DNA of 64,000 nt from Bugulina stolonifera. Taxonomy: Eukaryota; Bryozoa; Gymnolaemata; Cheilostomatida; Bugulidae. Made by a program: the position numbers and the translations under genes. The DNA is taken from positions 10,736,501 to 10,800,500 of the forward strand of contig OW285190.1 of assembly GCA_935421135.1 (NCBI GenBank). The letters run 5' to 3'. The notes under the pieces are model-generated. The model was not told the origin of the DNA. It searched no databases and saw nothing but the letters and a program-made list of their open reading frames with translations. Below, in pieces: positions 13,784 to 21,102 of the stretch; position 1 is the first letter of the stretch; the number at the start of each line of letters is the position of its first letter.

Positions 13784-14103
13784 CGCCACCACCACCACCG
13801 CCGCCACCACCACCACCGCCACCGCCGCCGCCGCCGCCACCACCACCACCACCACCGCCGCCGCCGCCGCCGCCATCACCGTCATCACCGCCACCCCTCC
13901 TCCACCGCCGCCCACCCTCCCCCCCCGCAACCCCCACTCACCCGAACGACCAATCGTTTGAGGCGGTCAAGCCGCGTCCGCCCACGTTGCGTGCGGCGCC
14001 GACCGTACACGTGGAGGCGACGCCGGTGCCCCGTATCCACCGGGCCAAGCGACTAGGCAGCGGCCCGCCGCCCATTCCGAGTTCCACTGGGGTGGGACTA
14101 TAA
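13382..14103 (+). repeat. Polinton left terminal inverted repeat, 722 bp
   Basis: Matches the reverse complement of 23498-24218 except for two C/T substitutions and one base in a C8/C7 run that I could find. Three zones are visible. The outer ~200 bp has CCAATCA boxes and the palindrome GACCTTGCCAAGGTC. A GC-rich core at about 13575-13900 is a nearly pure pyrimidine tract followed by degenerate CCG/CCA triplets. The inner ~150 bp is a unique GC-rich segment ending GGGACTATAA. Long ORFs read through the triplet zone in several frames on both strands and are low-complexity artefacts. Confidence 0.95.
13439..13550 (+). promoter_or_regulatory. CCAAT-box cluster and dyad in left TIR
   Basis: Two direct AACCAATCACA motifs occur about 28 bp apart (about 13438 and 13466), with an inverted ATTGGTC near 13538. 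A further ACCAATCG lies at about 13951. CCAAT/ATTGG is the NF-Y core in animals. Between them is the 15-bp dyad GACCTTGCCAAGGTC (about 13502). By symmetry the right TIR holds the same set at about 24050-24162. Regulatory use is inferred. Confidence 0.5.
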
Positions 14104-14394
14104 TGTAATATATTAAATTGTTTAGCCTCCCTATAAAAATATATAGTAGTAGGGTGTGAGTTATTTTTTAGCTTGATAGCATTTTATACAATAAACACTT
14201 CACAATTGCTGCCAATTACTCCATTTAACACTAACCTTATGTTCTACTTGTTGACATCTCTGATCAGGCACTGACTAGTAGGTAGCTGTCTCTGTTTACT
14301 CTCACTCTGTTGACTAGAGGCTGATTGTTCATACTGCTAGAGTGAGAAACTTATACCTTAAATAGTAGTATTCAGTGGGCGGAGTCTAACCATT
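14104..14394. other. Polinton left subterminal spacer
   Basis: About 290 bp of AT-rich sequence between the left TIR and the inverted repeat array. No ORF or motif was recognised. Confidence 0.6.
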
Positions 14395-15215
14395 TCCCCA
14401 CCCCGATGTGAATCCGAAGCCTCCCGATGTGAATCCGAAGCCTCCCGATGCACCCCGATGTGAATCCGAAGCCTCCCGATGCACCCCGATGTGAATCCGA
14501 AGCCTCCCGATGCACCCCGATGTGAATCCGAAGCCTCCCGATGCACCCCGATGTGAATCCGAAGCCTCCCGATGCATCCCGATGTGATTCCGAAGCTTCC
14601 CGATGTGATTCCGAAGCTTCCCGATGCATCCCGATGTGAATCCGAAGCTTCCCGATGCATCCCGATGTGATTCCGAAGCTTCCCGATGCATCCCGATGCA
14701 TCCCGATGTGATTCCGAAGCTTCCCGATGCATCCCGATGCATCCCGATGTGATTCCGAAGCTTCCCGATGCATCCCGATGTGTCAATTCACATCGGGATG
14801 CATCGGGATGCATCGGGAAGCTTCGGAATCACATCGGGATGCATCGGGAAGCTTCGGAATCACATCGGGATGCATCGGGAAGCTTCGGAATCACATCGGG
14901 ATGCATCGGGAAGCTTCGGAATCACATCGGGATGCATCGGGAAGCTTCGGAATCACATCGGGATGCATCGGGAAGCTTCGGATTCACATCGGGATGCATC
15001 GGGAAGCTTCGGAATCACATCGGGATGCATCGGGAAGCTTCGGAATCACATCGGGATGCATCGGGAAGCTTCGGATTCACATCGGGATGCATCGGGATGC
15101 ATCGGGAAGCTTCGGAATCACATCGGGATGCATCGGAAGGCTTCGGATTCACATCGGGATGCATCGGGAGGCTTCGGATTCACATCGGAAGGCTTCGGAT
15201 TCACATCGGGTCACA
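14395..15215. repeat. ~820-bp inverted array of ~31-bp repeats (foldback)
   Basis: The left arm (about 14395-14782) holds about 12 units of the type GATGCATCCC + GATGTGATTCCGAAGCTTCCC. The right arm (about 14789-15215) holds about 13 units in reverse complement. The centre is TGTG-TCAATT-CACA near 14780. Each unit contains two 8-bp palindromes, GATGCATC and GAAGCTTC. Units at both outer edges carry the variant AGCCTCC/GGAGGCT, while inner units carry AGCTT, so the arms diverge in parallel from the centre outward. ORFs rich in HRDASG-type repeats appear on both strands purely because the array has no stops, so I do not call them genes. Confidence 0.93.
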
Positions 15216-15260
15216 TTGGGATTGGATAAAAAAAAGGGAGGAGTCAAGAAATGAGCAGTT

Positions 15261-15268
15261 GTATAAAG
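15261..15268 (+). promoter_or_regulatory. TATA box for the small + strand Polinton ORF
   Basis: GTATAAAGGG lies 83-90 bp upstream of the ATG at 15351, just outside the inverted array. It is a good TATA consensus in a suitable place for a short 5' leader. Confidence 0.55.
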
Positions 15269-15350
15269 GGAGAGTGGGATCACAGTCTCAGCATTCAAAG
15301 TTCACCACATCACTACTGTACAGCTACACTACTACAATAGTACATTATCA

Positions 15351-15611
15351 ATGGATACTGACAACATAGTACAAAACCAAGAAGAGTTATTTGCGGGCTT
15401 AACGGACTCACAAATGGATGGAATTATTGAGGAAGAAGAGTGCAGTCAGAAGAGGAAAGAAGAGGTGGATGCGTTAAAAGAGGCACGGAAGAAGGGGAAA
15501 ATAATAGGAGTGGGGAGTCCTGCCCGAAAGGATCTTTCTAACATGGTGGACTCTCCGTCCTCCCCGGAGCGGGCCTCGGATAGGGGCGAGACCACAACAA
15601 CCCATGGATGA
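15351..15611 (+). CDS. Unrecognised 86-aa acidic/charged Polinton protein
   Basis: This is the only ORF of the element on the + strand. The protein is highly charged: an acidic stretch IIEEEE near residue 25, a basic patch KEARKKGKII around residues 43-52, then a Ser/Pro-rich tail. No known domain was recognised. Support for a real gene is a TATA box 83-90 bp upstream, an AATAAA signal at about 15685 downstream, and its convergent arrangement with the protease gene. It could be an early regulatory or DNA-binding protein, but that is a guess from charge and position only. Confidence 0.5.
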   Translation: MDTDNIVQNQEELFAGLTDSQMDGIIEEEECSQKRKEEVDALKEARKKGKIIGVGSPARKDLSNMVDSPSSPERASDRGETTTTHG

Positions 15612-15657
15612 GTATTATTCCAAGATAGAAAAGATGCAGCTTTCTTCAGTAGTATTG

Positions 15658-15690
15658 TTTTATTACGAAGATAAATAGAGAAAAAATAAA
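15658..15690. terminator. Convergent polyadenylation signals inside the Polinton
   Basis: AATAAA on the + strand (about 15685-15690) follows the 86-aa ORF. TTTATT at about 15658-15663 gives AATAAA on the - strand downstream of the protease stop. A-rich (about 15727) and T-rich (about 15768-15790) homopolymers lie between the signals and the protease. Confidence 0.5.
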
Positions 15691-15839
15691 AGAATCAAGA
15701 ATCAAGCAGAAATCTAAAAAGCAAAGAAAAAAAAAAAAGAATGCAGGTAAGATAAAAACTATTGGTCTCTTTTTTTTTTTTTTTTTTTTTAGTTATAGTA
15801 GTATAAAAACGAATTATAAGTAAGGTGAAGTATTTCTCT

Positions 15840-16367
15840 CTAGTCAAAGTGAAAAGGTGAAAAAAGCATAATATTGTTTACATGCGTTGTGAGTGGGAAA
15901 GTATTATTTCTTTTATTATAGTATAAACGTTGAAATAGAGCTCTTATAGAATGATCTCGAACTCTTCCTTCTACTCTGCTTAGCCGTGTAATTATTCCCT
16001 CCATACTCCACCCTCGAGCTCGAAGGAGACAGAACAAGATGCAGTAGTCTCCACACACGTTAGTACTCTCTTCTTGTAGACACTCTCCATTCCATACTAT
16101 TGGTATTCCCCATTGTTGTAACATCTTACCCACATCAGGATAAATAGAAGGGGGGAGACCATAGGAGTCGAAATACTCTATTTCTTTTCCATTCGAAAAA
16201 ACAGAGATCCAATGCTCGCCACTTTTCTCACTTGTTTGAGTGTTGAAAACAAAAGATCCAGATGGGGAGAAGGAGTCTAAGAAGTGATCCCTTGGCATAA
16301 CTCCTCTAAAGGAGGTTGATGAGAGTTTATCATCAGATAGAATATTCGAGATTGAGAATGTATCCAT
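15840..16367 (-). CDS. PRO: Adenain-like cysteine protease (Polinton PRO), 175 aa
   Basis: Maturation protease of the Polinton/adenovirus type (Ulp1-like fold), expected to cleave virion precursor proteins during particle assembly. Candidate catalytic residues in the usual order are His52 (GEHW), Asp67 (YFDSYG), Gln98 (LQEES) and Cys105 (NVCGDYC). The CG-x-Y-C block and the FDSYG block are typical of the family. Its ATG follows the MCP stop codon with only a run of A between them, so the two may share a transcript. Length (175 aa) is a little under adenovirus protease (~200 aa). The frame is intact. Confidence 0.88.
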   Translation of the reverse strand: MDTFSISNILSDDKLSSTSFRGVMPRDHFLDSFSPSGSFVFNTQTSEKSGEHWISVFSNGKEIEYFDSYGLPPSIYPDVGKMLQQWGIPIVWNGECLQEESTNVCGDYCILFCLLRARGWSMEGIITRLSRVEGRVRDHSIRALFQRLYYNKRNNTFPLTTHVNNIMLFSPFHFD

Positions 16368-16380
16368 TTTTTTTTTTTTA
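16365..16380 (-). promoter_or_regulatory. A13 run linking MCP stop to protease start
   Basis: Read on the - strand the junction is T, then thirteen A, then TG. The first TAA is the MCP stop codon and the last A begins the protease ATG. The run may act as a poly(A) leader or aid reinitiation after MCP translation. Function is inferred; the arrangement is seen directly. Confidence 0.5.
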
Positions 16381-17724
16381 CATCATCCCGGCTACCATAG
16401 ATACTTCGTGATTTGCATTCAAGTAGATAATGTCATCTTTTTCTTCGTATACAAACAGTCCAAGTGTATTTTGAGTTTGATTAGCAAATGCTAGATTAAT
16501 AGATAGACTCCCATTTGATAACAAGTGAAAGTTGTCATCACACAAATCTCCTGAAATGTCAAAGGCGTAGAGAGCAGCGCAGGACTTGTATTTGCTAGGG
16601 GAGATCTCATTCCCTGTGTCAGCATCGGATGTATTTGTGACAGTGAACAAATTCATGAATTCACGAGCAAACTTTCCACTTGCAAAATTTGGTTCATATC
16701 TTCGGGTCACCGGTGTTCCATCAATTAGTAATTCTAATGAACTTAGATTGTTATGTCCAAATTTGAAGGGATTTTGCTTATACGTTCCACTCTTTGCAGT
16801 ATGGTTGACTAGTCCGACAAAGACTCTGTTTGGCTTCTGTCCCGCTTGATCAAAGTTTACTCTCACTGACTGGTGTCCAGCAGGGATGACATGGAAATGA
16901 GTTTTTATTCGGTCAATTGGTAGTTTTATAGACTCTTGTTGCACAACCCAAACATCCATTTGTGCTTTTTGTAAGGCCGGATTGGCTTGTACACGTCGAA
17001 TCCACAATTCTGTCTTAGTTATAGAAATCTTCGCCCCTCCTGCAGGGTTGTCTGTTTCTGCTAAGAGGGCCATTTGTGGAATAGCACGTTGTAGAGTAAG
17101 GCGAGAGCGAACTCCTGGTGGAATAAGTCTTCCTTGAGAAAACATACTCAACCTAGGTCTCCCATAGAAGCTCATCTCTTTACTTGTGGCTATAAGTTTC
17201 TTTCTTTTTTCAACCACTTCGGGAGGTATACCATCATAGTCTTCTCCAGTTCCTTCATCCTCCATCCACCCACTCCCAACTTTCATATATGTGCTCTTAG
17301 CATCTTTACCATAGTTTAGGAGATTCTCGACATAAGCTCTATGTCCATAGTTTGGTTCATACTCAACATCTTGCCCGGCCAGTTGAACAGTGGCAGAAGA
17401 AAAGAGACTGTGCATAAAATTGTCCCCTGGAACAACCTTTAGTTGTTCTTCCGCAGGTAGTACGCTTCCATCAGCCTTGCTCACCTTTACTGTGGTGTGT
17501 AAGTAAGACCTTGATAGATCTGTGTAGAGTTCGTCTGCGGGCGGGATGTTAAATTCAATAGTGCCATCAGGGGAGTCCGTAACAGGAGCCAAAGGTACCC
17601 ACTCACCTCTGAGCACGCTAGTATGAGTTGGCGGAGTGGCAAATAAGTCAAAACTGGAGTCAACCGTGTCTGGAGAGTCTTCAGAAACCTTGGAGAGAGA
17701 GATGGCTCGATGTGTGACGGACAT
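16378..17724 (-). CDS. MCP: Polinton major capsid protein (double jelly-roll), 448 aa
   Basis: Hexon-like major capsid protein of Polintons, the family whose nematode copies are annotated as F54H12.2-type proteins. Recognisable blocks are an N-terminal segment with ADELYTDLSRSYLHTTVKV, then NFMHSLFSSATVQLAG near residues 101-116, HRAYVENLLNYGKDAKSTY near residues 128-146, and a basic RLTLQRA block in the middle. The C-terminal jelly-roll region includes YKSCAALYAFDISGDLC and ends GLFVYEEKDDIIYL. The pattern of short beta-strand-like segments fits a tandem jelly-roll. A TATA-like box lies ~90 bp upstream. An out-of-frame ATG 26 bp upstream could lower use of this start. The gene is intact. Confidence 0.9.
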   Translation of the reverse strand: MSVTHRAISLSKVSEDSPDTVDSSFDLFATPPTHTSVLRGEWVPLAPVTDSPDGTIEFNIPPADELYTDLSRSYLHTTVKVSKADGSVLPAEEQLKVVPGDNFMHSLFSSATVQLAGQDVEYEPNYGHRAYVENLLNYGKDAKSTYMKVGSGWMEDEGTGEDYDGIPPEVVEKRKKLIATSKEMSFYGRPRLSMFSQGRLIPPGVRSRLTLQRAIPQMALLAETDNPAGGAKISITKTELWIRRVQANPALQKAQMDVWVVQQESIKLPIDRIKTHFHVIPAGHQSVRVNFDQAGQKPNRVFVGLVNHTAKSGTYKQNPFKFGHNNLSSLELLIDGTPVTRRYEPNFASGKFAREFMNLFTVTNTSDADTGNEISPSKYKSCAALYAFDISGDLCDDNFHLLSNGSLSINLAFANQTQNTLGLFVYEEKDDIIYLNANHEVSMVAGMM

Positions 17725-17810
17725 GTTCGATAGTGTGAGAGTTGTTCCATCTAGTACTTGCTCCTACAGTCGCTTGTCTAAGAGTGGGGAGTGGTGAGTC
17801 TAGGTGTGGA

Positions 17811-17821
17811 TTATATATTTA
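17811..17821 (-). promoter_or_regulatory. TATA box upstream of the MCP gene
   Basis: On the - strand the sequence is AAATATATAATCC, about 87-97 bp before the MCP ATG. It overlaps the end of the upstream small ORF, whose stop is at 17830. Confidence 0.45.
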
Positions 17822-17829
17822 TCTTTCAT

Positions 17830-18240
17830 TTAGTCAAAAACTGTTTTTCTTCCTTTACGCTTTTTCTTTGTAGACTTTTGACTAACTCGTGCACGTTTGG
17901 CAGGTGGTTCACGTAATTCATCTTCTACATCACCTAGAAGATCCCCACCAGCTTCACGAAAACGTTTTGCTGCAGAGGATTTGAAGTTCTCTCCCTTGAT
18001 TACATCTCCCAGAACCGAAGCTCCAGTAGTCAATAGCTTTTTCCCAATAGTTTTGGCACCATTCTTTAGCATGGGAAGGACCCCTCGGGCCAGTCCAGAA
18101 AAGAGTGAGCCGATCCCATTACCCGTCATAATAGGTTTTCCCCTGTACACACTCATTCCCTCTCCCACCTGGTTTGCATAATAGTCTTCATACATCTCAC
18201 CTGACTCATCAGGAAAATATGGAACTATGCGAGGGGCCAT
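17830..18240 (-). CDS. Small basic Polinton virion protein, putative membrane-active/core protein, 136 aa
   Basis: The chosen start is MAPRIVPYF: the penton stop and this ATG form TAACATG. An in-frame ATG 15 bp upstream would give 141 aa, overlapping the penton frame. The N-terminal third is acidic/aromatic. Residues ~40-75 form an amphipathic stretch (GIGSLFSGLARGVLPMLKNG). The C-terminus is a Lys/Arg-rich tail with AKRAR and KKKRKGRK, suited to nucleic-acid binding or nuclear import. Proteins with a GIGS-F-GL-R-VLP-block occur beside capsid genes in many Polintons and are compared with adenovirus minor core or membrane-active proteins. That link is by pattern, not alignment. Confidence 0.72.
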   Translation of the reverse strand: MAPRIVPYFPDESGEMYEDYYANQVGEGMSVYRGKPIMTGNGIGSLFSGLARGVLPMLKNGAKTIGKKLLTTGASVLGDVIKGENFKSSAAKRFREAGGDLLGDVEDELREPPAKRARVSQKSTKKKRKGRKTVFD

Positions 18241-18241
18241 G

Positions 18242-18988
18242 TTATTTCTCTCCACGCGGTCTGAAACGAACCGTCAGCACAACCTTTCCACTGCGAAATG
18301 AGACCCTTTCTCCATCATCACGTCTTATATCTACCTCGATGAGGTCTGTGCTTGTATTAGACACTGGAGAGTATTGAACATTCGAAAACTCAAAGAAAAC
18401 GGTGCTATTTCTTTCACTCTCTGTTATAGGAACTGTGCGAAGTAGGGGGACTAGACTATCTCCAACATGTCTTGGTGAGACTACGGAGGAGTAGACATAG
18501 AGGGATGTGAAACCAGCATTGATGTCTGGAGGGTTTTGACTCCTGTTGATTTCCGCAGCATATTCTACATCAGGTTCGAATCCCAACACCCACGCAACAT
18601 CACGTGACATCATGACAGAGTGTTCCTGTTCTCTCAACATGAGGAAGGTTTCATTCCGTAGACTATCATAGTAAAAGCTCACTACTTTTTCTAAGTCGTA
18701 GTTTATTAGTATTCTATTGATCTCACTCAAAAGTTCACCCATGGAAGCATACCTTCCACTCCTGATTTCACATTTTCGTTTGACTCCATCTTTTGTATTC
18801 GTAACCACTACATAGCCATCTTCCACATTTCTCCAGGATGCAGGGTACTGAATGTCAAGTAACCCAACCTCCCACTGTGATGAGTGAAGCTTCAATGTCT
18901 TGGCTAGCTTCGTAATGAAGTGAGCATTGGTGTTTGTGTCACTCCCACCGATGCGTACATTTGAGGTAAGTGTGACATTGAAGGCCAT
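18242..18988 (-). CDS. Polinton minor capsid (penton-like) protein, 248 aa
   Basis: Single jelly-roll penton protein expected at capsid vertices. Features shared with the Polinton penton family are an N-terminal FNVTLTSN strand, the block ALSSQWEVGLLDIQYP-like at residues ~35-50 (here HSSQWEVGLLDIQYPASW), the mid segment LGFEPDVEY, a SLYVYSSVV strand near residue 170, the SLVPLLRTVPI block, and the C-terminal VDIRRDDGERVSFRSGKVVLTVRFR. The gene follows the integrase by ~55 bp, with its own TATA box, and its stop nearly abuts the next start (TAACATG). It is intact and about the usual length. Confidence 0.87.
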   Translation of the reverse strand: MAFNVTLTSNVRIGGSDTNTNAHFITKLAKTLKLHSSQWEVGLLDIQYPASWRNVEDGYVVVTNTKDGVKRKCEIRSGRYASMGELLSEINRILINYDLEKVVSFYYDSLRNETFLMLREQEHSVMMSRDVAWVLGFEPDVEYAAEINRSQNPPDINAGFTSLYVYSSVVSPRHVGDSLVPLLRTVPITESERNSTVFFEFSNVQYSPVSNTSTDLIEVDIRRDDGERVSFRSGKVVLTVRFRPRGEK

Positions 18989-19022
18989 CTTTGAGAGTGA
19001 GCAAAACTGAACTTACATATCG

Positions 19023-19031
19023 AATTTATAC
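19023..19031 (-). promoter_or_regulatory. TATA box for the penton gene
   Basis: GTATAAATT on the - strand lies 35-43 bp upstream of the penton ATG, so the transcript leader would be very short. It sits in the ~54-bp gap between the integrase stop and the penton start. Confidence 0.5.
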
Positions 19032-19042
19032 TACCTTTGATC

Positions 19043-20113
19043 TTACACAAACTGACTAGAATCTATCCAACTATTAAATGAAGAGGGATAACCACTCCAT
19101 TTCACGAAACTCTCTTCTTTTCCTCTCCTTCTCCGTTTACGTATGACTTTCTCAACTCTAAAGATTTCAGGTAGGTTAACATGTTGCAATTCTTGTGCAT
19201 AGAATGTTCCATCTACTCCTTCTTTGTTTAGGTCTTCCAGTGTATAGACAGGAGGTGAGGTATGTGCCTTGACTGCTTTTATGGTGAATATCTCGGTTGA
19301 CCAGTTTGGTGTGAACCCTCGCTCAAAGCTACTACGAGCCATCGAAATCCGAACATGATCACCTGGTGAGTATTTTACTCTTGTTTTCTTTAACCATCGT
19401 TTAGGTGAGAACTCATTTAACCGAACCCAAACCTCTTCTTGATTATCGTAATCAACCTCAATAGGTTTCATTCCAATTGACCTATTAAAACTGTTGTTAT
19501 ATCCTTGGACTAGGTCTTCTACATCTTCTAAGTAGCGTCCATCCCCTCTATAAGTGAGTAGACGATGAATTTTCCCTCTCAATGTTCTATTAAAGCGTTC
19601 AACAAGAGCAGCCTTGATGATCTCATTCTCAGAGGTGAAATGGCTAACTCCATACTTCTTTAGCACTTCACTCACCCTTCTGTTTAGGAACTCCTTACCT
19701 TTATCAGTTTGTATTTGTCTAAAGCTTTCATTTTCGAATAGAGAGATGAGTGCATTGGACACTTCCAGACCAGACTTGGAATGAAGAGGAAAGACCCATG
19801 CTTTCCGTGAGAAGGCATCTATGCAGGTGAGCAAAAATGTTACTCCATCATTTGAGTCCTTGTGCGCACGCACATCCACGAGATCTGCCTGGAGTTGTTC
19901 ACCAATCCCACTCACAAACGTTTTTCTCCTTGTAAACTTCATTCTAATCGGGCGATGAAGAGTGTATGCGTCTTGACTTCTCAACCACTTCTCAACATCA
20001 TTCTCATTAATACCAGGAGGAGAAGCTAAAACTAACTTTCTCTTTCCTCCAAAAGATGGTGGTTGAGGAGGGGAGAAGTAAATATCACGTAGACCTTCAT
20101 CTATATCATCCAT
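19043..20113 (-). CDS. INT: Polinton integrase (retroviral-type DDE) with C-terminal chromodomain, 356 aa
   Basis: Catalyses insertion of the element DNA and would create the 6-bp duplication seen here. The catalytic triad is visible: Asp77 (LQADLVDV), Asp137 (IQTDKGKEF) and Glu172 (ALVERFNRT), with the D-35-E spacing of retroviral integrases. The conserved Polinton N-terminal block AYTLHRPIRMKF is at residues ~49-60. A region near 240-300 (KYSPGDHVRISMARSSFERG) resembles the integrase C-terminal barrel. Residues ~318-356 form a chromodomain (VEKVIRK, FVKWSGY, NSWI), which may tether integration to methylated histones. Its start overlaps the upstream ORF by 13 bp. No frame damage is seen. Confidence 0.93.
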   Translation of the reverse strand: MDDIDEGLRDIYFSPPQPPSFGGKRKLVLASPPGINENDVEKWLRSQDAYTLHRPIRMKFTRRKTFVSGIGEQLQADLVDVRAHKDSNDGVTFLLTCIDAFSRKAWVFPLHSKSGLEVSNALISLFENESFRQIQTDKGKEFLNRRVSEVLKKYGVSHFTSENEIIKAALVERFNRTLRGKIHRLLTYRGDGRYLEDVEDLVQGYNNSFNRSIGMKPIEVDYDNQEEVWVRLNEFSPKRWLKKTRVKYSPGDHVRISMARSSFERGFTPNWSTEIFTIKAVKAHTSPPVYTLEDLNKEGVDGTFYAQELQHVNLPEIFRVEKVIRKRRRRGKEESFVKWSGYPSSFNSWIDSSQFV

Positions 20114-20685
20114 CTTTCTGTTTTACTATTGCTTGCAAGAGGGGTTTTAGGAAGCTTTCGCCTAGACCTAGTTTTGATAGGACTTCTATTTTCACCCTTC
20201 CCACTCCAACGTGCGCCAGCTTCTGACCTCTCTGGTTTTGTTTCTCTCCTATATGGGTGTGGTAGTGGTGACCTTGAGCCACTTCGCCTCTTTTCATCAT
20301 CTCTTTTTTTCTCTCGCCCTCGCTCTTGTGCTTCTTCTTCTCTTTGTCTCCATGTATGCATTTCATTAAACCTAGTGTTAATTCCCTCTAATGTATTATA
20401 CAACTCCTGCTGCGGATGGCGTGATCTCTCCAACTCTTTTAGGAACTTATTCATTTTATGAGCATGTTGCTCTAGCTGAGAGTAGATGTCTGTATCAGAG
20501 TTTTTGAGGTTAGATATTACATCTTTTCTGCTTTTTTCTGCCAGGAGTAGATCCCCATTTGTAGAGAGTGAGGGTAGATGCTCTCCTTCTTTTTTGTTGT
20601 TTCTACTATTCATTGATTCATATGTATGTTTATCCATAAGAAGATACTTTTTAGAAAACTTGAGACTCATTTCACCTTCGTCCAC
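20101..20685 (-). CDS. Polinton accessory protein with coiled coil and basic Ser/Arg tail, 194 aa
   Basis: The N-terminus SLKFSKKYLLMDKHTYESM resembles a short block common at the start of an uncharacterised Polinton protein. Residues ~60-135 are helical and charged, suggesting a coiled coil. The C-terminal third is very basic and Ser/Arg/Pro-rich (KKRDDEKRRSGSRSPLP), suiting RNA or DNA binding. It overlaps the 132-aa ORF by 14 bp at its start and the integrase by 13 bp at its end, in different frames. Role unknown; a virion or packaging-associated protein is a possibility from context. Confidence 0.68.
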   Translation of the reverse strand: MDEGEMSLKFSKKYLLMDKHTYESMNSRNNKKEGEHLPSLSTNGDLLLAEKSRKDVISNLKNSDTDIYSQLEQHAHKMNKFLKELERSRHPQQELYNTLEGINTRFNEMHTWRQREEEAQERGREKKRDDEKRRSGSRSPLPHPYRRETKPERSEAGARWSGKGENRSPIKTRSRRKLPKTPLASNSKTERWMI

Positions 20686-21070
20686 CGCCTAATCCACCAA
20701 GCACACCTCCAAGTAAACTTGCCAATGGCTTCAAAAGAAGACCTAAAAATCCGCCACGTTGTAGGATTAACTTTTTCTGCCTCACACTAGTACGAGAGTT
20801 GGTGAGATCCTCAATGGCCCTTCTATGTCGACGTAGAGAGTTCAACTGAGCGGTAGTTAGATGAACATTACCTAATAATACATTTCTAGCACACTCAACA
20901 AGAGCGAGTATAAGGTCTTTGTTAGCCTCAGCAATGGTTGAATCTCTGATGGTTGCAGATGCTTTCGTCAGTGCATATATACTCAAGGCATTCCTCCTCA
21001 ACCTTGGAGAATACTCGGGTGAATTAATGTATCTCATGCTTGATGATGGATGCGCTCTCTTCGAGTCCAA
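20672..21070 (-). CDS. Polinton small protein with Gly-rich hydrophobic C-terminus (pX-like), 132 aa
   Basis: The pattern is typical of a small Polinton protein: a helical middle with LVECARNVLLGNVHLTTAQ (residues ~58-76), a basic stretch LRRHRRAIEDL, then LILQRGGFLGLLLKPLASL and a terminal Gly-Gly-Leu repeat ending GGGRR. A basic run followed by a Gly-rich hydrophobic tail recalls adenovirus pX/mu-type core proteins and membrane-active capsid peptides. This is pattern resemblance only. It lies 32 bp after the ATPase stop and overlaps the next ORF by 14 bp, so it is probably co-expressed with the packaging genes. Confidence 0.72.
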   Translation of the reverse strand: MDSKRAHPSSSMRYINSPEYSPRLRRNALSIYALTKASATIRDSTIAEANKDLILALVECARNVLLGNVHLTTAQLNSLRRHRRAIEDLTNSRTSVRQKKLILQRGGFLGLLLKPLASLLGGVLGGLGGGRR

Positions 21071-21102
21071 GACAGTTTATGGAGAGAGTAGAGATGTGAA
21101 TG

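Noticed and set aside
13334..14056. Long ORFs of His/Arg, Gly or Ala/Thr across the TIR (also 23498-24248)
   Set aside because: They arise in several frames on both strands from GC-rich triplet repeats; low complexity and mutually overlapping.
14395..15215. CRISPR-like array
   Set aside because: Units are contiguous without unique spacers, in inverted arms, inside a eukaryotic transposon.
14358..15369. Repetitive ORFs (HRDASGSFG-type) on both strands over the foldback array
   Set aside because: The repeat unit lacks stop codons in several frames. The same peptide pattern on both strands shows it is an artefact of symmetry.
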